Source: Rachycentron canadum (taxonomy: Eukaryota; Chordata; Actinopteri; Carangiformes; Rachycentridae). From it: a stretch of 64,000 nt of DNA. The notes under the pieces are model-generated. The model was not told the origin of the DNA and did not search any database. It was given only the letters and a program-made list of their open reading frames with translations. This document shows, piece by piece, positions 11,592 to 24,037 of the stretch. The stretch is taken from positions 24,025,485 through 24,089,484 of the forward strand of contig CM076659.1 in NCBI GenBank assembly GCA_038496675.1, given 5' to 3'. Numbering within the stretch: the first letter of the stretch is position 1; every line of letters begins with the position of its first letter. The position numbers and the translations under genes were made by a program.

Positions 11592-14500
11592 ACACACACG
11601 AACACACACACACACGATGAACTAATCTGTAAATTCCATCCTGAGACTTCTTAAGTCCATTCAATATATCCTTAACTGGCAGATGATGCGTTTGCTGTGC
11701 TGAATGATATTTATAACAACAAAACCCATCTGGCTCCTTGGCAAAGCATGTTCTGTCCATACAATGTTTATTACTTTATTTTTTCTTGTTAGTTTTTTTT
11801 TTTGGGCAAAGGCATCATCTTGGTACATTATTTCATTTTAGCACAGAAAATAAACACATGCATTGACTTCAAATGAGCATGAAATGATACGTGATGTAAT
11901 GCATTAATGGTATTGAACCATTTTCATCCCTCTTTTCTAATTTGATGTTATGTTAAAACACCTGGATGGACACCAGTGGAATATTACAGTACCTGTATCC
12001 ACAGCTGTGGTGCAAGTTACCTGACTAGGCTGGTAGTGTTGGAGCCAACGCTCCAGGTGACTAGCGTAGGCCCCAGGATTAAGGCAACGTCTCTGAAGGG
12101 CCAGCAGGTCCTTTGGTGCAGAGGGGCTTGCAGTCACAACTAAATGGAAAGAGTTGTTGAGGGCTGCAGAGTCCTGGTGGGCCCTCTGGTGCTGTGATCA
12201 TTAATACAATCATATATGACATGAAGCAGGATTTAATCTGCAACAAAGAACCTGTGCAACCAAACACAGCCATATAGAGTATGTGATGGCTTCTCACCTG
12301 GTACCAGGAGTAAGCCCTGTCAGATGGATTGATGAGCACTGCCAGGATCTTGGCTCTAGGTAGCAGGGCAGCAGCTCTCTTGGGTGCTACCTCTGTGTCA
12401 AAGTAATTGGCACTTTTTTCAAACATGAAGTCTGTGCTGACATTAGAAGGGAAGGGGAAGAAGTCCATGTACCTGAGGTGAGCACAAACAAAAGCACAAG
12501 TTAGCTAATGCCTTTACAAAGTCTTCACACTCACAAACGACTATTTTATAAGACCAAGCAGGGCCAGTGTTTGACCAGTTCAAGCTAAACAAACATGCAT
12601 TAGTGTGACAGTGACGTGGAAGTGATATCTCTCCTTTATATCTGATCTCAGAACAGCTATCTGTTCCATAACGGAGCTAATGCCTGCATTCCTCATGTAA
12701 TTTTCTGCCATCTTGTGGTGGTAGCATGGTATTGTGTCTGAAAGCAAGCTTGACTTTGATCTGCTGCAACTGCCATTTCTGTCGTTTTGTGGTTGTCCTG
12801 TCATCAAAGACTGGACAGTAGCCTATTATAGGAGTTAATGTGTGTACATTGAGAATAATCATGGGATCTCTGACTCGTTATTAGCTAAAGACAAAGTGTG
12901 CTTCTTGTCCTTGACTCAGCTTCTTCTGTTCTGAGATCAGTTATGATATTGCAGCATCATACACATGTGCAGACGAGTGAAAACTAAACCAACGAATTAA
13001 ACATTAAGGGGCAGCAGGTAAAAACAAAAATGTATCATCTTTGAGAGGCAGAGAATATTGTTACAGGAAGAGAGCAGCTCCTTTCAGGAACAGCACATAG
13101 GTTTGTGTATGTTGTGGGCTAGAGAGTGATACTGGCGTGCAGAGCAGAGAGTTAGTTAGCAGTTAGCAGTGTAGCTCTGAAGGTAGCAATGCCACTTAGT
13201 CTGTTTTTGCTTCAATTACAGCAACAATTCCTCACGACGCAAGTTCTTGCACCACCCATGAGCTCAACTACAGTCCAGACAATGAGCCAGGAAAAGTGAA
13301 CAACACAGAGGCTGGAAAATACACAATTCTACATTGTCAGTGGTTTCTATGATTATCAGTTAATGTTTTTAACTTTAAGGATTTAGCTGCAGTTAAGAAT
13401 AATCCTAGACCTTCAGACAGGAAGGAGAAAGGTGAAGCTGGCAGAAAGAAGGGGGTCAACAGAACAAAACCAAGTACAAGTATATTAATAGACGTATTCA
13501 CACCCTAAATTCAGCATGCAGTAGAGACATATTTGGCAGCAGTTACAGCCCTTTCTTTCTAGTTACCATTCAATTATGAGTATTGAGTATTGTCTGGAGG
13601 CAATGTACAGCAGACTGTGGTAGTGAGGTCTTTACCAGTCAATCCCATTGTCATAGTTTACTCCACTGAAGAACTGGATCTCCTCAAAGGTGGTGGGACT
13701 GGGGAAGGAGCTGGTGATTGCTGGGTGGAGGCTCAGGAATGAGTGAAGCGCTGTAGTGCCTTTTGAGTAAAGACAAAACAATTATCATAATGAAGAGATA
13801 GATATAGAGACAAAGATAAAGATAGAAATGGAGAGAATGTGGTACCTGTTTTTTGTGGTCCAATGACAAGGAACTTTGGGAGTCGGTCACAGGTCTTCTC
13901 TTTAGACCAGATATCTTTGTGTCTCTTGTCATGACAAGGGTTCTGAAAAAAAATGAGGCTCATTTAATTTTTTATGACATCAAGGAGTCAGAGCTTAAAT
14001 ACGTCTATCAAACTATTTGTTCCCCTTTTCTCCACCTTAAAGAATGTTTTTAAATAGAAGTCAGTGGAAGGAAATAAGGTGTTTAAAGAAATTGAAGCAA
14101 AATTGTTAGTGTTTACTTTCACTGGGATGAACAATTTAAAGATGGACAATTATTTAATGACTGGGTAAAAAACAAAAAACACAGGATTCAGATAAGAACA
14201 ACTCTAAAACATGTTGAAAGAGTCTATTTCTAAAACAAAGTCCTCTTTCAAAATTCAAACAGCTGTGTGATGAGGTGTAAGTCTTCAAAAACACAATCAG
14301 TACACCAACCTGCCAGAGTGGGTCTCTCTCCTCAGGGAAGATCTGGAAGTATTTTTCAGCAAGCTGGATGGGGGGCAAGGTCTGCAACCTGAGGTTTGTC
14401 CAACACTGGACAAATTTCACCAAAGACTCAAAGGTATAGAGACCCAGGCGGTCGTTACCATAATTAGACAGGTGGGTCATGAAGATGCTGATCTGGATTG

Positions 14501-17500
14501 ATAAGCACAATGAAATTTACAAGTTAGTCATAAGGCATTTACTGGAATTGTTGTTCTAAAGCTGAAACCAAGTTACACTTACACAGCACCAATGAGATAA
14601 GCAATCAGGATCACGACTGAAAAACTACAATAGCTATCAATCCCATTCTTGATGTGACTGGGTTGTGCCTTCTCCTGCTCTGTGATACGTAATCATCCCC
14701 ATTGTTTTGCTGAAATTGAGAACCATATGGCCAGAGCTTGAAACTGCTCAGGATGTTTGTTGTGTTGCAGGTGAACAGCAGGTACAGGAAAGGGCTGACT
14801 GCACAGCCTTGAGAGGTGTGCCTGTGTTAAGTTAGTGAAGGAGGATGTGAGACTCCCTATTCTCCTCTACTTGGGGTCCACCCTATTAGGAAGTTTAAGC
14901 AGGAGGGGACACATCATCCATGTCAGGACACAGCCTGATGTGGATGATGTGAATTACAAGATTACAATGTAATTCACATTGCATGATTTTCAAAGAGAGT
15001 TCAGAATAACAAAATAAAACATGGAGCAACATGGAGGTGCAGTTATCAAATGGCAGAAGTGATTATCTGCTCACAACTGCATTTTAGTGTATTATAAACC
15101 ATTTATCCAGTGTTTATAAAGCTTCTTAAAGTAAAATGATACCTCATATCCAAATAAAACACTCAAGTGTTTTTGTCTGTATACGTGAGGTGGGGGTGGC
15201 GTTCTTACAGGATTTAGGAGAACAGTGAGGAAGAGTTCCCCTCCTCTGATGCTCTTGTCCAGCTCCTTTGAGCCTCCTGGGTATTCATTATAGAAGATTG
15301 TATGGGTGAATAGACCACATGTCTGCCTGGGCAACACCTAAAACACACAAAGGTATCATCAGTTTTTTGTGTATATTTATATCAGGTTTCAGTAATTACT
15401 CAGGGTTCCAACCTGCAGTGTTAAAATATAAATAAAATACTAATCATGTCATTTGCACAATGCAAATGAGCGATGAGTTGTTTGCAGCGGTTGCACAACA
15501 TTTTCAACTACATCTTCAGTTTTACACATACATGGCCCAGACTAATAGATTGCATATAAAAGTGGACATAGGTTATGTTACATAAAATCCACTTCTGTCC
15601 CCTAGGAAATGCTGAAGGTCTTTGTCCAACGAAAGAACGACTTTAAGAGCTTTTTTTTTTTTTAACTTGAGCAAAAAGGGACTCAACTGAGCTACTGCAT
15701 CTATGGCTGTGCCTCTTAAAGTGCAGATTTCTCTGTCTAGCTCAGAATTATGAATTATTAAATATGTAATATTAATGTCTATGAGACTGTTGACTGTTGA
15801 TGCTGAACAAATTCCAGAAATTTGTGTAGTGAGTCAAGTGAAGTTTCCTTGCTGTATGATAGCTGATAAAGAGCTGAGTTGAGTAGAAAGACTTGCAAAT
15901 GGAGGTAAGTGGCAAGCTCCTTGTTGTCAGGACCCATCCATTTGTGGTTTTCAAAGCATCCAAAGGTTTTGGTTGAATTACACAAATGCTATTTTTAGAA
16001 ATAATGTCAAAGGTTACCTGTTGTGCTAAAGTTCCACAAAGAACCATTTTCTATCAAACTGTTCAGAAAAGTTGCACAGAAAAGATCTGCGCAGTTGGAC
16101 AGAGCTGCTAATGTTCAATTATTGATTCCTGACAAATATGTCAGAGTAGAGAGAAGTTTACTCATGGGAACCCTATTGCAATGCAAGTATTGGTTGCAAG
16201 GACTGCAGACTGACCTGGATCCCATTATGGATGAAGCCACGGCGGTATCGAGCTGGCCTCAGATGGGGGTATTCCTCTGTGCTGGTCACCTTGATGCCCC
16301 ACACAGACTTCCAGGCCTCATAGAGCTGGGTGTGAACTGGGTAAACCCCAGAGTGGTGTGGAGCAACTGCATAGCCCATATCTATTGGGATACCATGCTC
16401 CTGGAGATAGGGTGGTATGGAGTGAGAATAACACAAGTTAAGGAGAAGGGTAAAAAGAAAGTTACTGTCACAAGAGAAATAAACAGAAAGGCAGGGAAGC
16501 AGTTACCAGAAGATCCAACTATAAGAAACAGCAACATTTTAATCCACAATTTAAATCTGATAGTGTCTTAGGTGTTCAGGTGGTTTGTCACACGGGTGAG
16601 GAGGATAGAAACTAAAAGCTACTAAATCTGTCCCAGATGACAAACTCCTTTTGTTGATTATGTGACCAGCAAAACTACATCCTCCTGCCTCTGACCATGT
16701 CCACAGTGTGTTAGTGCTGCAAACCTGAGCAAAGATCTTGTTGAGCCGCATCTGCTCAGCTAACACGCTAACATTGTGAAAAAGGTGAGGCTGCATGTGA
16801 CTCCACATGTGAGGAAACCACCAGAAGTCCATCCTGTGTTGCAGCAACGTATCATCTCCCCGATCCTCCTCATCTGTACCTGAAAACAAACACACACAGG
16901 CAGACACACACAGAATTTAAACATAATAAATGTGGGCTGATCCACAGTTTACATGCCAGTTTGAGCTGCTGCTTCATCTCTGGCCTTATGTTACTATACA
17001 CTGCTGAGCTCCACACAGGGATAGGTTATAATTTGTGAAAAAGACAGCAGTGCTGTGACATTAATACTGGAATAGTTGACAGAACGGAATCAACGCCAGT
17101 CACATTTACACCATTTTTGTTAGGTACCCTGAGGTTAAACCTGTTTTTTTAAATGGCTCATTTAAAGAAAGTTTTAATGGGTCAGTAAATGGGGTATTGG
17201 TGAAGACTGTAGCCAAGAATCCCTACAGTCATATACCAGGAATGAAGCCTGACAGTGAAGAATGTCACTGCCTGCTGAGATCCATCCACCCAAGAGTCAT
17301 CTGGATGGGAAAAGTGAAAGAGCAATGCTTCCCACTCTCTAATTACCACTTTGAGCAAGGCTGCCCTGTGGTGTGAAGGTGAAGATATGTATATGAACAT
17401 AAACATAAAATTATATTATTATTTGAATAAAGAAAGAAAAATCTGTTCACCACTTAACATAAATCAGCTGACCTGACATGCAGGATCTGTTGAAGTAGTT

Positions 17501-20500
17501 CAAAATTCATCCATTGTTAGAATTCATTGGGGTAAAAGAAATACAAGAGTTTTTATTATTGATCTGTCAGATACTGAGTACAAAGATATTGAAGCATCTG
17601 CACCTAATTTCAAGAGTTTTCATTCAGTTACTTAATAGTTATACCTGTACAAATAGAACCATAATCTCTGTTTGAGAACCATCTGTAATATCAGCAGGGT
17701 GGCATGGTTGTGCGGTGGTCAGCACTGTTACCTCACAACAAGAAGGTTCTGAGTTCTGGGGCCTCTGTGTGGAGTTTGTATGTTCTTCCTGTGCTTGCAT
17801 GGGTTCTCCCATGGTACTCCGGCTTCCTCCCACAGTCCAAAGAATGTGTAGGTCAACTGGTGACTAAGATTGTCCGTAGGCATGAGTGTGAGTGTGGTTC
17901 GTGTGTCGCTGTATGTCTCTATGTGTTAGCCCTGCGATAGACTGGCGACCTATCCAGGGTGCACCCCGCCCTTGCCCTTGAGTTAAAATTTTTTAGTGTG
18001 ACTTTGGAGAACTCTTAGTGACCCAGTTGAGGATATGGTTGCCATGACTTCAGTCATGATCAAGTTGGGCTGAAATCTAACATCTGCAGTAATCAAATCT
18101 CTACAGGTCTAGCCCATCTCAAACAAGTTTTTTCTCGCTTCAGTTTCAATACGATCAATACATGAATTACTGAGCCAGTCTTAGTTGCTGGAAGATTCCT
18201 GCATAATTTTGAGATGACATGCCTACTTTGCTTTACAGTTCAATTTGTTTGAATGTTGGCCCAGAAAATCTAACTGCTTTCCCCATTTCCAATGGGTTTT
18301 AAAGGGGTTTGGAATTGAGTTTTTTTATTTAAGAAATACTGTTTTTATATTTGTGATTAAAATTTTCACAGTGGAAGAGTATACGCAAGAGAGAGAGAGA
18401 GAGATATGCTGTTCGGCTGCACTAGGTAAAAGGACTGTGTATAATGTGGTAAATGAAGTAATAAAGTCAAATGTTTGATAAATTGCTGTATAATTTGCAA
18501 ATTTGTTGACTTCTGTTAGCCTGCTAGCTATGCAAATTCCTATACATTATGTTTACATCCCTCCCCATGTTATTTCCTGCCCCATCTTCTATTAGTCTGA
18601 GTGAGCAAGTAAATTTCACCAGGCAGATTTTGGTGAGACCAAAGGGATGAAGATGACAGGCTGGGTGCGGCGTAACAATGCAGGGAGAGGGTGGGGAGGT
18701 GGGATGAGCAGGGTGGTTTGCTTTCAGTTCTCATGCAATCACACACAAGTCACTGCAAACTCCCAGACTGTTGCATTGAACTTGAAGGTATGGCTAATGG
18801 CTCTCATTCATGACACCAGTGCTGCATTTTTGAAACATTCCTCTTTACGGACACAAAAGGCAAAAGAGTAAAATAAGATAATATTTTTAACAGGGACCAC
18901 TATGGATACAGTAAAGTCAGATGTTACATACCTGTGTGATAAAACTTTCCCGAAAATCCTAAGTTGAAGGTGAAATTAGGGACCAGTGCCCTCAGTTTGT
19001 TTTGGGTGTTGAGCAATGCCTGTGAAAGGAGGATAAATAAAGCTGAAGTTCACATGTAAGAACAACTGATCTTAACATGTGTGATATGTTTGTGCCAAAC
19101 TGTGTAATCTAATATTTTACTTTTCAAATTATCACAACAGAGATCTTCCTAACAATACATTTCCTGAAAAATTTATTCTTTCCTGAGACCAATTCCTGGA
19201 CCCTGCCACTGATAAGCCACCGATGCTGCCACCACCATACCTCAATGATGGTATAAGCCAAGTGATGAGCAGTACCTAGTGTTTGGAGTTCTGCTCAAAA
19301 AGTTACTGTCTCATCAGAACAAACCATGTTTTATCGAATGCTTCATATCCCTACTTGGTGTGACTTCTGTCAAGGTATTCAACCACACAGGTATAATTTT
19401 TGGAGTGCTGCTGAGATGGTGGTCCTTCGAGCAGGTTCTCCCATCCCTGCAGTTCTGTTGGAGGGGCTGCAGGGTCATCTTCCTGGTCAAGACCCTTCTT
19501 GTTTAAATACTCACTTAGGTTGAATGGTCAACTCTTCGAAGATTTCTATTTGTACCAATTGTTTCCATCTTACAATTTTTGTGTGCAAAAAGTAAAGGAT
19601 TAGAAGACTAAAGCCACTGTAAGTATAAAACATACATTTGTGTTACATGACCCAGCTTAATAACATGAATATAATGCCCCAAACCTTAAATAAGAGAGAA
19701 ACTGTTAAATTGTCTGGTAGAAATACATGAACTGTGTTCCATTTCAATAGACCCTTAGACATCACACAGGAAACCAGTGTCAGTGTTCTTACCCGCAGTC
19801 TCACAAAGACTGGCATGGGCATGTAAAAAAAACAACTGGGTGCATCCTGGTCAGGTCTATCACAGGACAAGCAGTCACTTAAATTTACACTGATGGGAAA
19901 TTTTAAATTATAAAACTGGTACAAAAAAACTTATCTTGTACTTCTTTAACTTTATTTACATTAGTGAGTGTCAACATCTCACAATCAACCACTACACTGT
20001 CTACTTTAGTTACCATCTCTCTATTCCATCCAAAGATTCTTGTGGTCTTATGTGTGTCTATGGCTAACAAGTCTCACCCACCTCAACGTCTGACACCTTC
20101 ATACGGGTTCCCTCCTTGCCAACAAATATATCATCCACATCCACCAGAATGTGGCGGTCCAAGGACAAACACAGTCTCTTCCCTGTCAGGTAGGCGATGG
20201 CATCTACAAACACCAGCTTGTGCAGCCAAAAGTTTAGATTATTCCCAAAGAGAACTCTTTGAATGCCATCATGGAGCCCCAAGTCCTGGACCACTGTTGC
20301 ATGGAGTGCCCGTAGGGGGCTAGGTCCAAAATGTGCCAGTGCCTCAGACGACCTGGTGCTGGCCAGAAGCACTGGTTCATAAGTAGAGTGGTTGGACTGG
20401 AAAATGGTCCAGTCATCCCCTGGTAAAGAGCCCTGCTCCACTTGGTTGGGCTTGGTGATGTAGAGTAGAGGAGCATTGGGATTGATGCGATAGTCCCTGA

Positions 20501-21158
20501 GTCCAAGGTGTGAGTGTAGAAAGAGGGGGAAGCCTTTGAGCTGTGCACTGAGAAGAGAGTTTTCATTAGCTTTGAAAAAGCCAATGACACCTACTCCATA
20601 CTCAGCACAGTACTTGTCCAGCAAGTCACGGTTCCATGCGTCCAGATTGACATATTTTAACACATTTTCATAAATGATGAGTGTGTAGCGTCCACGGTTA
20701 CGTTCCGTCAATGTGGGCATGTCACCTTTACCTGGAGCAATCTCTGTCTGATAGTGGAAGCGGCTAGACTCTAATATGGCTACAATTTCCTGGCCCAGCT
20801 GGGAGTAGATGCTCTCTACAAACACTAGAACCACAGGCTCTGTCCTAGAATTGTCCACCGCCTTCACCTGTCGTAGTCTGCTCTGGCGTGGGGGAAGGAA
20901 GAGCGGCGCCCTCTGGACACCTGGCCCTCCTCCAGTAGCACCAGTACTGGCTCCTGGTGACATACCCCCTCCTCCTCCACCACAGTCACTGAAGGGTAAA
21001 GGGGGGGCCTCCTTAATTTTGGGGCTGTTGGAGACGTAGTAAGCTAGAAAGGCCATGGACAGCAAACAGAAGATGATCAGTGCCAGGATGAGACGGTGAA
21101 GCTCCAGTTGGCGCACTCCTCGCATTAGCTTCCACACACCCAAGCCTGCACCTACCAT
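9795..21158 (-). CDS. ndst2: Ndst2, bifunctional heparan sulfate N-deacetylase/N-sulfotransferase 2
   Basis: Golgi type II enzyme that removes acetyl groups from GlcNAc of nascent heparan sulfate and sulfates the freed amine using PAPS. Coding exons, 5' to 3': 20082-21158, 18932-19019, 16725-16879, 16215-16400, 15209-15337, 14310-14492, 13846-13942, 13636-13759, 12298-12472, 12021-12191, 11377-11486, 10430-10532, 9795-9920. They sum to 2724 nt (907 residues plus TGA), all with GT-AG introns in matching phase. Seen: signal anchor at about 23-42, Gly-rich stem at 59-80, deacetylase core with DDIFVGKEGTR at 342-352, conserved FWWFPHMWSHMQPHLFHN, sulfotransferase PAPS loop GPQKTGTT with the presumed catalytic Lys637, and the paired cysteines 841 and 851 before GKSKGRKYPEM. 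The N-terminal VRQLELHRL and YYVSNSPK mark the NDST2 paralogue rather than NDST1. The family is usually about 880 residues. The start is the only ATG before the anchor; an acceptor-like CCCAG lies 23 nt upstream, so 5' UTR exons probably lie further right. Confidence 0.96.
10664..11352 (-). mobile_element. Tc1-like relic in the ndst2 exon 11-12 intron
   Basis: The outer ends carry inverted copies of 'cattatgaccac' (10671 side) and 'gtggtcataatg' (11333 side). Inside are pieces of the transposase reading frame on the minus strand, for example the N-terminal stretch near 11150-11210 and the DDE C-terminal region near 10700-10940. The middle is deleted and the frame is broken. The right end stops about 25 bp from the 5' splice site of ndst2 exon 11. 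Confidence 0.8.
11515..11615. repeat. (CA)n microsatellite next to an ndst2 splice acceptor
   Basis: About 37 uninterrupted CA units, then imperfect CA with CGAA interruptions on both sides. In the ndst2 transcript it reads as a long UG tract ending some 30 nt before the acceptor of exon 11 (first base 11486). Confidence 0.95.
17693..17985 (+). repeat. SINE-like dispersed repeat, near full length
   Basis: Lies in the ndst2 intron between exons 2 and 3. It begins with a tRNA-like head ('gtggtcagcactgttacctc', then 'gttctgagttctgg') and runs through 'gtggagtttgtatgttc', 'ggcttcctcccacagtcc' and 'agactggcgacctatcc', a repeat found throughout fish genomes. Truncated minus-strand copies occur at 4120-4225, 26585-26760 and 26985-27070. 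Exact class assignment is uncertain. Confidence 0.7.
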
Positions 21159-21181
21159 GATGTTGGAGGGGAGCGGCAGGA

Positions 21182-22680
21182 CTGGGCAGCAAGCAGCAGC
21201 GGTGAACAGGCAAAGAAAGCAAATGTGTGGAGTAGGGATGAAGGGATGGGGGAGTGGAAGAGGAAGATCTAGCAGTAGATACTGACACTATGCTATGCTG
21301 AAGAATAGCCATTTACACTAGGTCACCATGGCCAGCATCATCCATTACCTGCTCTAAACTTCTCTGCAGCACAAAAACACTCTCAGATGACTCAATGGAA
21401 GGAGAGGAGAGATGATTATTTGATGGATGGAATGTAAAATATTGGGAGATTTAAGAGGGACAAATGGAAGTTGGATAAGTAAAAGTTTACACCAACAAAG
21501 GTGATCTCTGTCAGAGGCAAGTTGGTTAATGAAAAGCTTTTCCAAAGTTCAGCCTTAGCTGTTTGCTGCTTGGTCAGTTCTATCTTTCAAGAGGCTGTGT
21601 AGGTGTTCCTACACGTGGACATGTCCCAATGTAGTGTGGCTTGTAGCTTGTGTAGTCTCTCAGAGGTGGGACTGTCTGTGCTGGTGGTCTGTGCTTTGGG
21701 GCTGAACCCCCTTGGGCCACCTAACCTGGACATCCCCACAAAAAGACACCTAGATGATGAGGGTAAGGGGGGTGGGGGGAAGATGAAGGGGACAAAGAGA
21801 GACAGGGAGACAGTTTCAGTCAGCATTTGTTTCTCATAGTTGTGCACAATTCTGTATGTCTGCAGTGAAAGTTGAAATTTGGTCTAAGAAATACTCAAAC
21901 TAATCGACTGGATTTATTAGACTATATCCTGTTCCAGATGTTACACTTGTACACAAACATCTTCTCAGTTTTAGCAAAACAAACTTTAGCATGAAATGAT
22001 GACAACTGAGGCCTTGTCTCTATACAGTTTGAAAGCAGGAGTTATTTGCTCATCTTGAAAACAAGGTTAATTCATTTCAACAGATACTGAACATATAGAG
22101 GACACAGCATTGACCAAAACTAAACTCATAAAATACCCAATGGAAACACAATAAAAGGCTAATGTACCGATACAAAGAATGTTATCTGCTCTAGCCACAA
22201 TGCACAGAGGAAAAATCAATACAGAAGCTTGAAATGTCTAGAGAACTATTTTCTAATTAACATCTACTGTCATCTACTGTCTCACTGATTCATTGTTCAC
22301 ATTCATTGGATAAAACTTCCCACTCATTAGTCAACGCAATCTATTAATTCATCAAGTTTCATACAAACACAGCTGTTCAGGATGAGTCTGAGGCCATGCT
22401 GAGTTTCAGTGGATGTGTGGTGCTTTTAACCACCTGTGTCATTCTGGTCTGAATAAGAGACAAAGAATTTACTTCTTTGTATGAATATAGTGACCATGAG
22501 CACATGTGTGACACCTTCTGGCTCTTTTGGCTAATTACAGGGAGCTCCCAGCACCATAAGGCAAAACACACAGACGGTCGTAAAAGACCCATGCAGTGAA
22601 TCAGCTACTGTTTGGGCTTCAATCTTCAATTATTGTCCTGTGGTGGTCTCAGAACTGTGTGTGTGTGCATGTGAACAGAT
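21182..22680. other. Region upstream of the ndst2 start, no exon proven
   Basis: 5' UTR exons of ndst2 are expected here or further right. A pyrimidine-rich tract on the minus strand (about 21182-21260) supports an acceptor just before the ATG exon. Nothing else is recognisable; open frames are short. Confidence 0.4.
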
Positions 22681-22684
22681 GAAC

Positions 22685-23185
22685 ACAGACACACTCTACA
22701 GAAAGGGGCAGAGTCAGCTGTTTTTCTTAAGGAGGCTCAGGCCCTTTAACATCTGTAGAAAAATGCTGCAGATGTTCTACCAGCCTGTGGTGGACAGTGT
22801 CCTGTTTTATGCTGTAGTCTGCTGGGGAGGCAAGGCAGCTTGACAGACTGGTGGAGGGGGCTGGCTCTGTCATTGGTGCGAGTTTGGACTTTGGATGTTG
22901 TGGTGTGGAGGTGCACACAGAGGAAGGTGGAGGCAATACTAAACTGCATTGAGCAGAGCAGAGGCTGTATGGATAGGCTCACCTCATGGTGCTACAGGAC
23001 AGAGACTCAGGAGATTGTTTGTGCCTAGAGACATAAGACTTTATAACTCTCTCTCTGCAAAATAGTCAATCATTTTTGATGAACTTTTATTAATAATTTT
23101 ATTATTATTATTGAACTGATTTGTCGTTTTTGTCTGAGCTGCTTGACAACTTAGTTTCCCTCCGGGGATAAAGAAAAGTATATCT
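22685..23185 (+). mobile_element. Rex1-like LINE, 3' end
   Basis: Translation gives KGQSQLFFLRRLRPFNICRK followed by LQMFYQPVVDSVLFYAVVCWGG, the C-terminal part of a Rex1-type non-LTR reverse transcriptase. A frameshift follows, then a noncoding tail with 'tttccctccggggataaaga', typical of the 3' end of these elements. 5'-truncated and dead. Confidence 0.75.
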
Positions 23186-23996
23186 ATATTTAACATAAAC
23201 CTATACCCTACAAGAAATTGGTTCAAGCCTTCTAACTACTAAAACTACTCAATGAATGATACACCAGCCCTTATTTATTTGTGTACATTTTTTCTTTTTG
23301 AGTAGGACACATTTAAAGCATTTTTGTACTGAAATTATAATCTGTTCTATGCTGATAATGACTTGTCAACAACAAGCTAATATTGGCCAAAAAAAAAAAT
23401 CCGCCTGGCTGATTCATCTTCTGGCACCAGTGAGGACACCCTGACTGGTTGAGAAGAGATGACTATAACAGATTAATTAAATTTTGTGAAAGAATGGTGT
23501 GTGACAGGGCTGATGAATGGATGCAAGACATAGACTGTATATAAAAATGGGTGTAGGTTCTGGAGTCCACACAATGTTCATTTTTTAAATGATGGTTCCA
23601 TTTAGAGCAAAACAGACCATAGCAGGGTATGCATTAGGGCATGGCTACCCAGTGAGTGACAGACTGTTGCAGGAAGGATGACCTGCCAGGGAAAGCACGG
23701 AGCAGAACAGAAAATGGTTTTCTGTATTGTGTTTGTTTTTCTAATTGGTTTCCAATTGGTTTGTTGATAAAGGTGTTTCAGGTCACAACAACCTACAGCC
23801 TCAAAATGATCAGAGTTGAATCAATACATCCAACATCCCCATAAAACTTGAACACTGCAGGCTTCACTTAGATTTGCTTGGTTTAATGAAATGAAGAGTC
23901 CATTGCTACAGCTCTGCAGTTATTGATAACTGTGTGAGATGATTCTGACACATAGCATGTTAACACAATAACCAAGTGATAAATTTTACTACAACC

Positions 23997-24037
23997 CAGC
24001 ACTTGCTGGTCTCCCTGTCTGAGACCAGCAAGTGCTG
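23997..24037. repeat. Perfect 17-bp inverted repeat, 7-nt loop
   Basis: Arm cagcacttgctggtctc at 23997-24013 is the exact reverse complement of 24021-24037, with loop cctgtct. A strong hairpin or cruciform candidate of unknown origin. Confidence 0.9.

Noticed and set aside
11320..11760. 146-codon minus-strand open frame with a Val/Cys run
   Set aside because: It is the CA repeat in translation and lies in the wrong frame for ndst2 exon 11.
14740..14960. Possible antisense LINE fragment in an ndst2 intron
   Set aside because: Some wording resembles Rex1/CR1 reverse transcriptase in reverse, but no continuous motif could be translated.
16023..16571. 182-codon plus-strand open frame
   Set aside because: It is the antisense shadow of ndst2 exon 4 (16215-16400) and flanking introns.
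20809..21039. Plus-strand open frame opposite ndst2 exon 1
   Set aside because: Shadow of the Gly-rich stem coding sequence.
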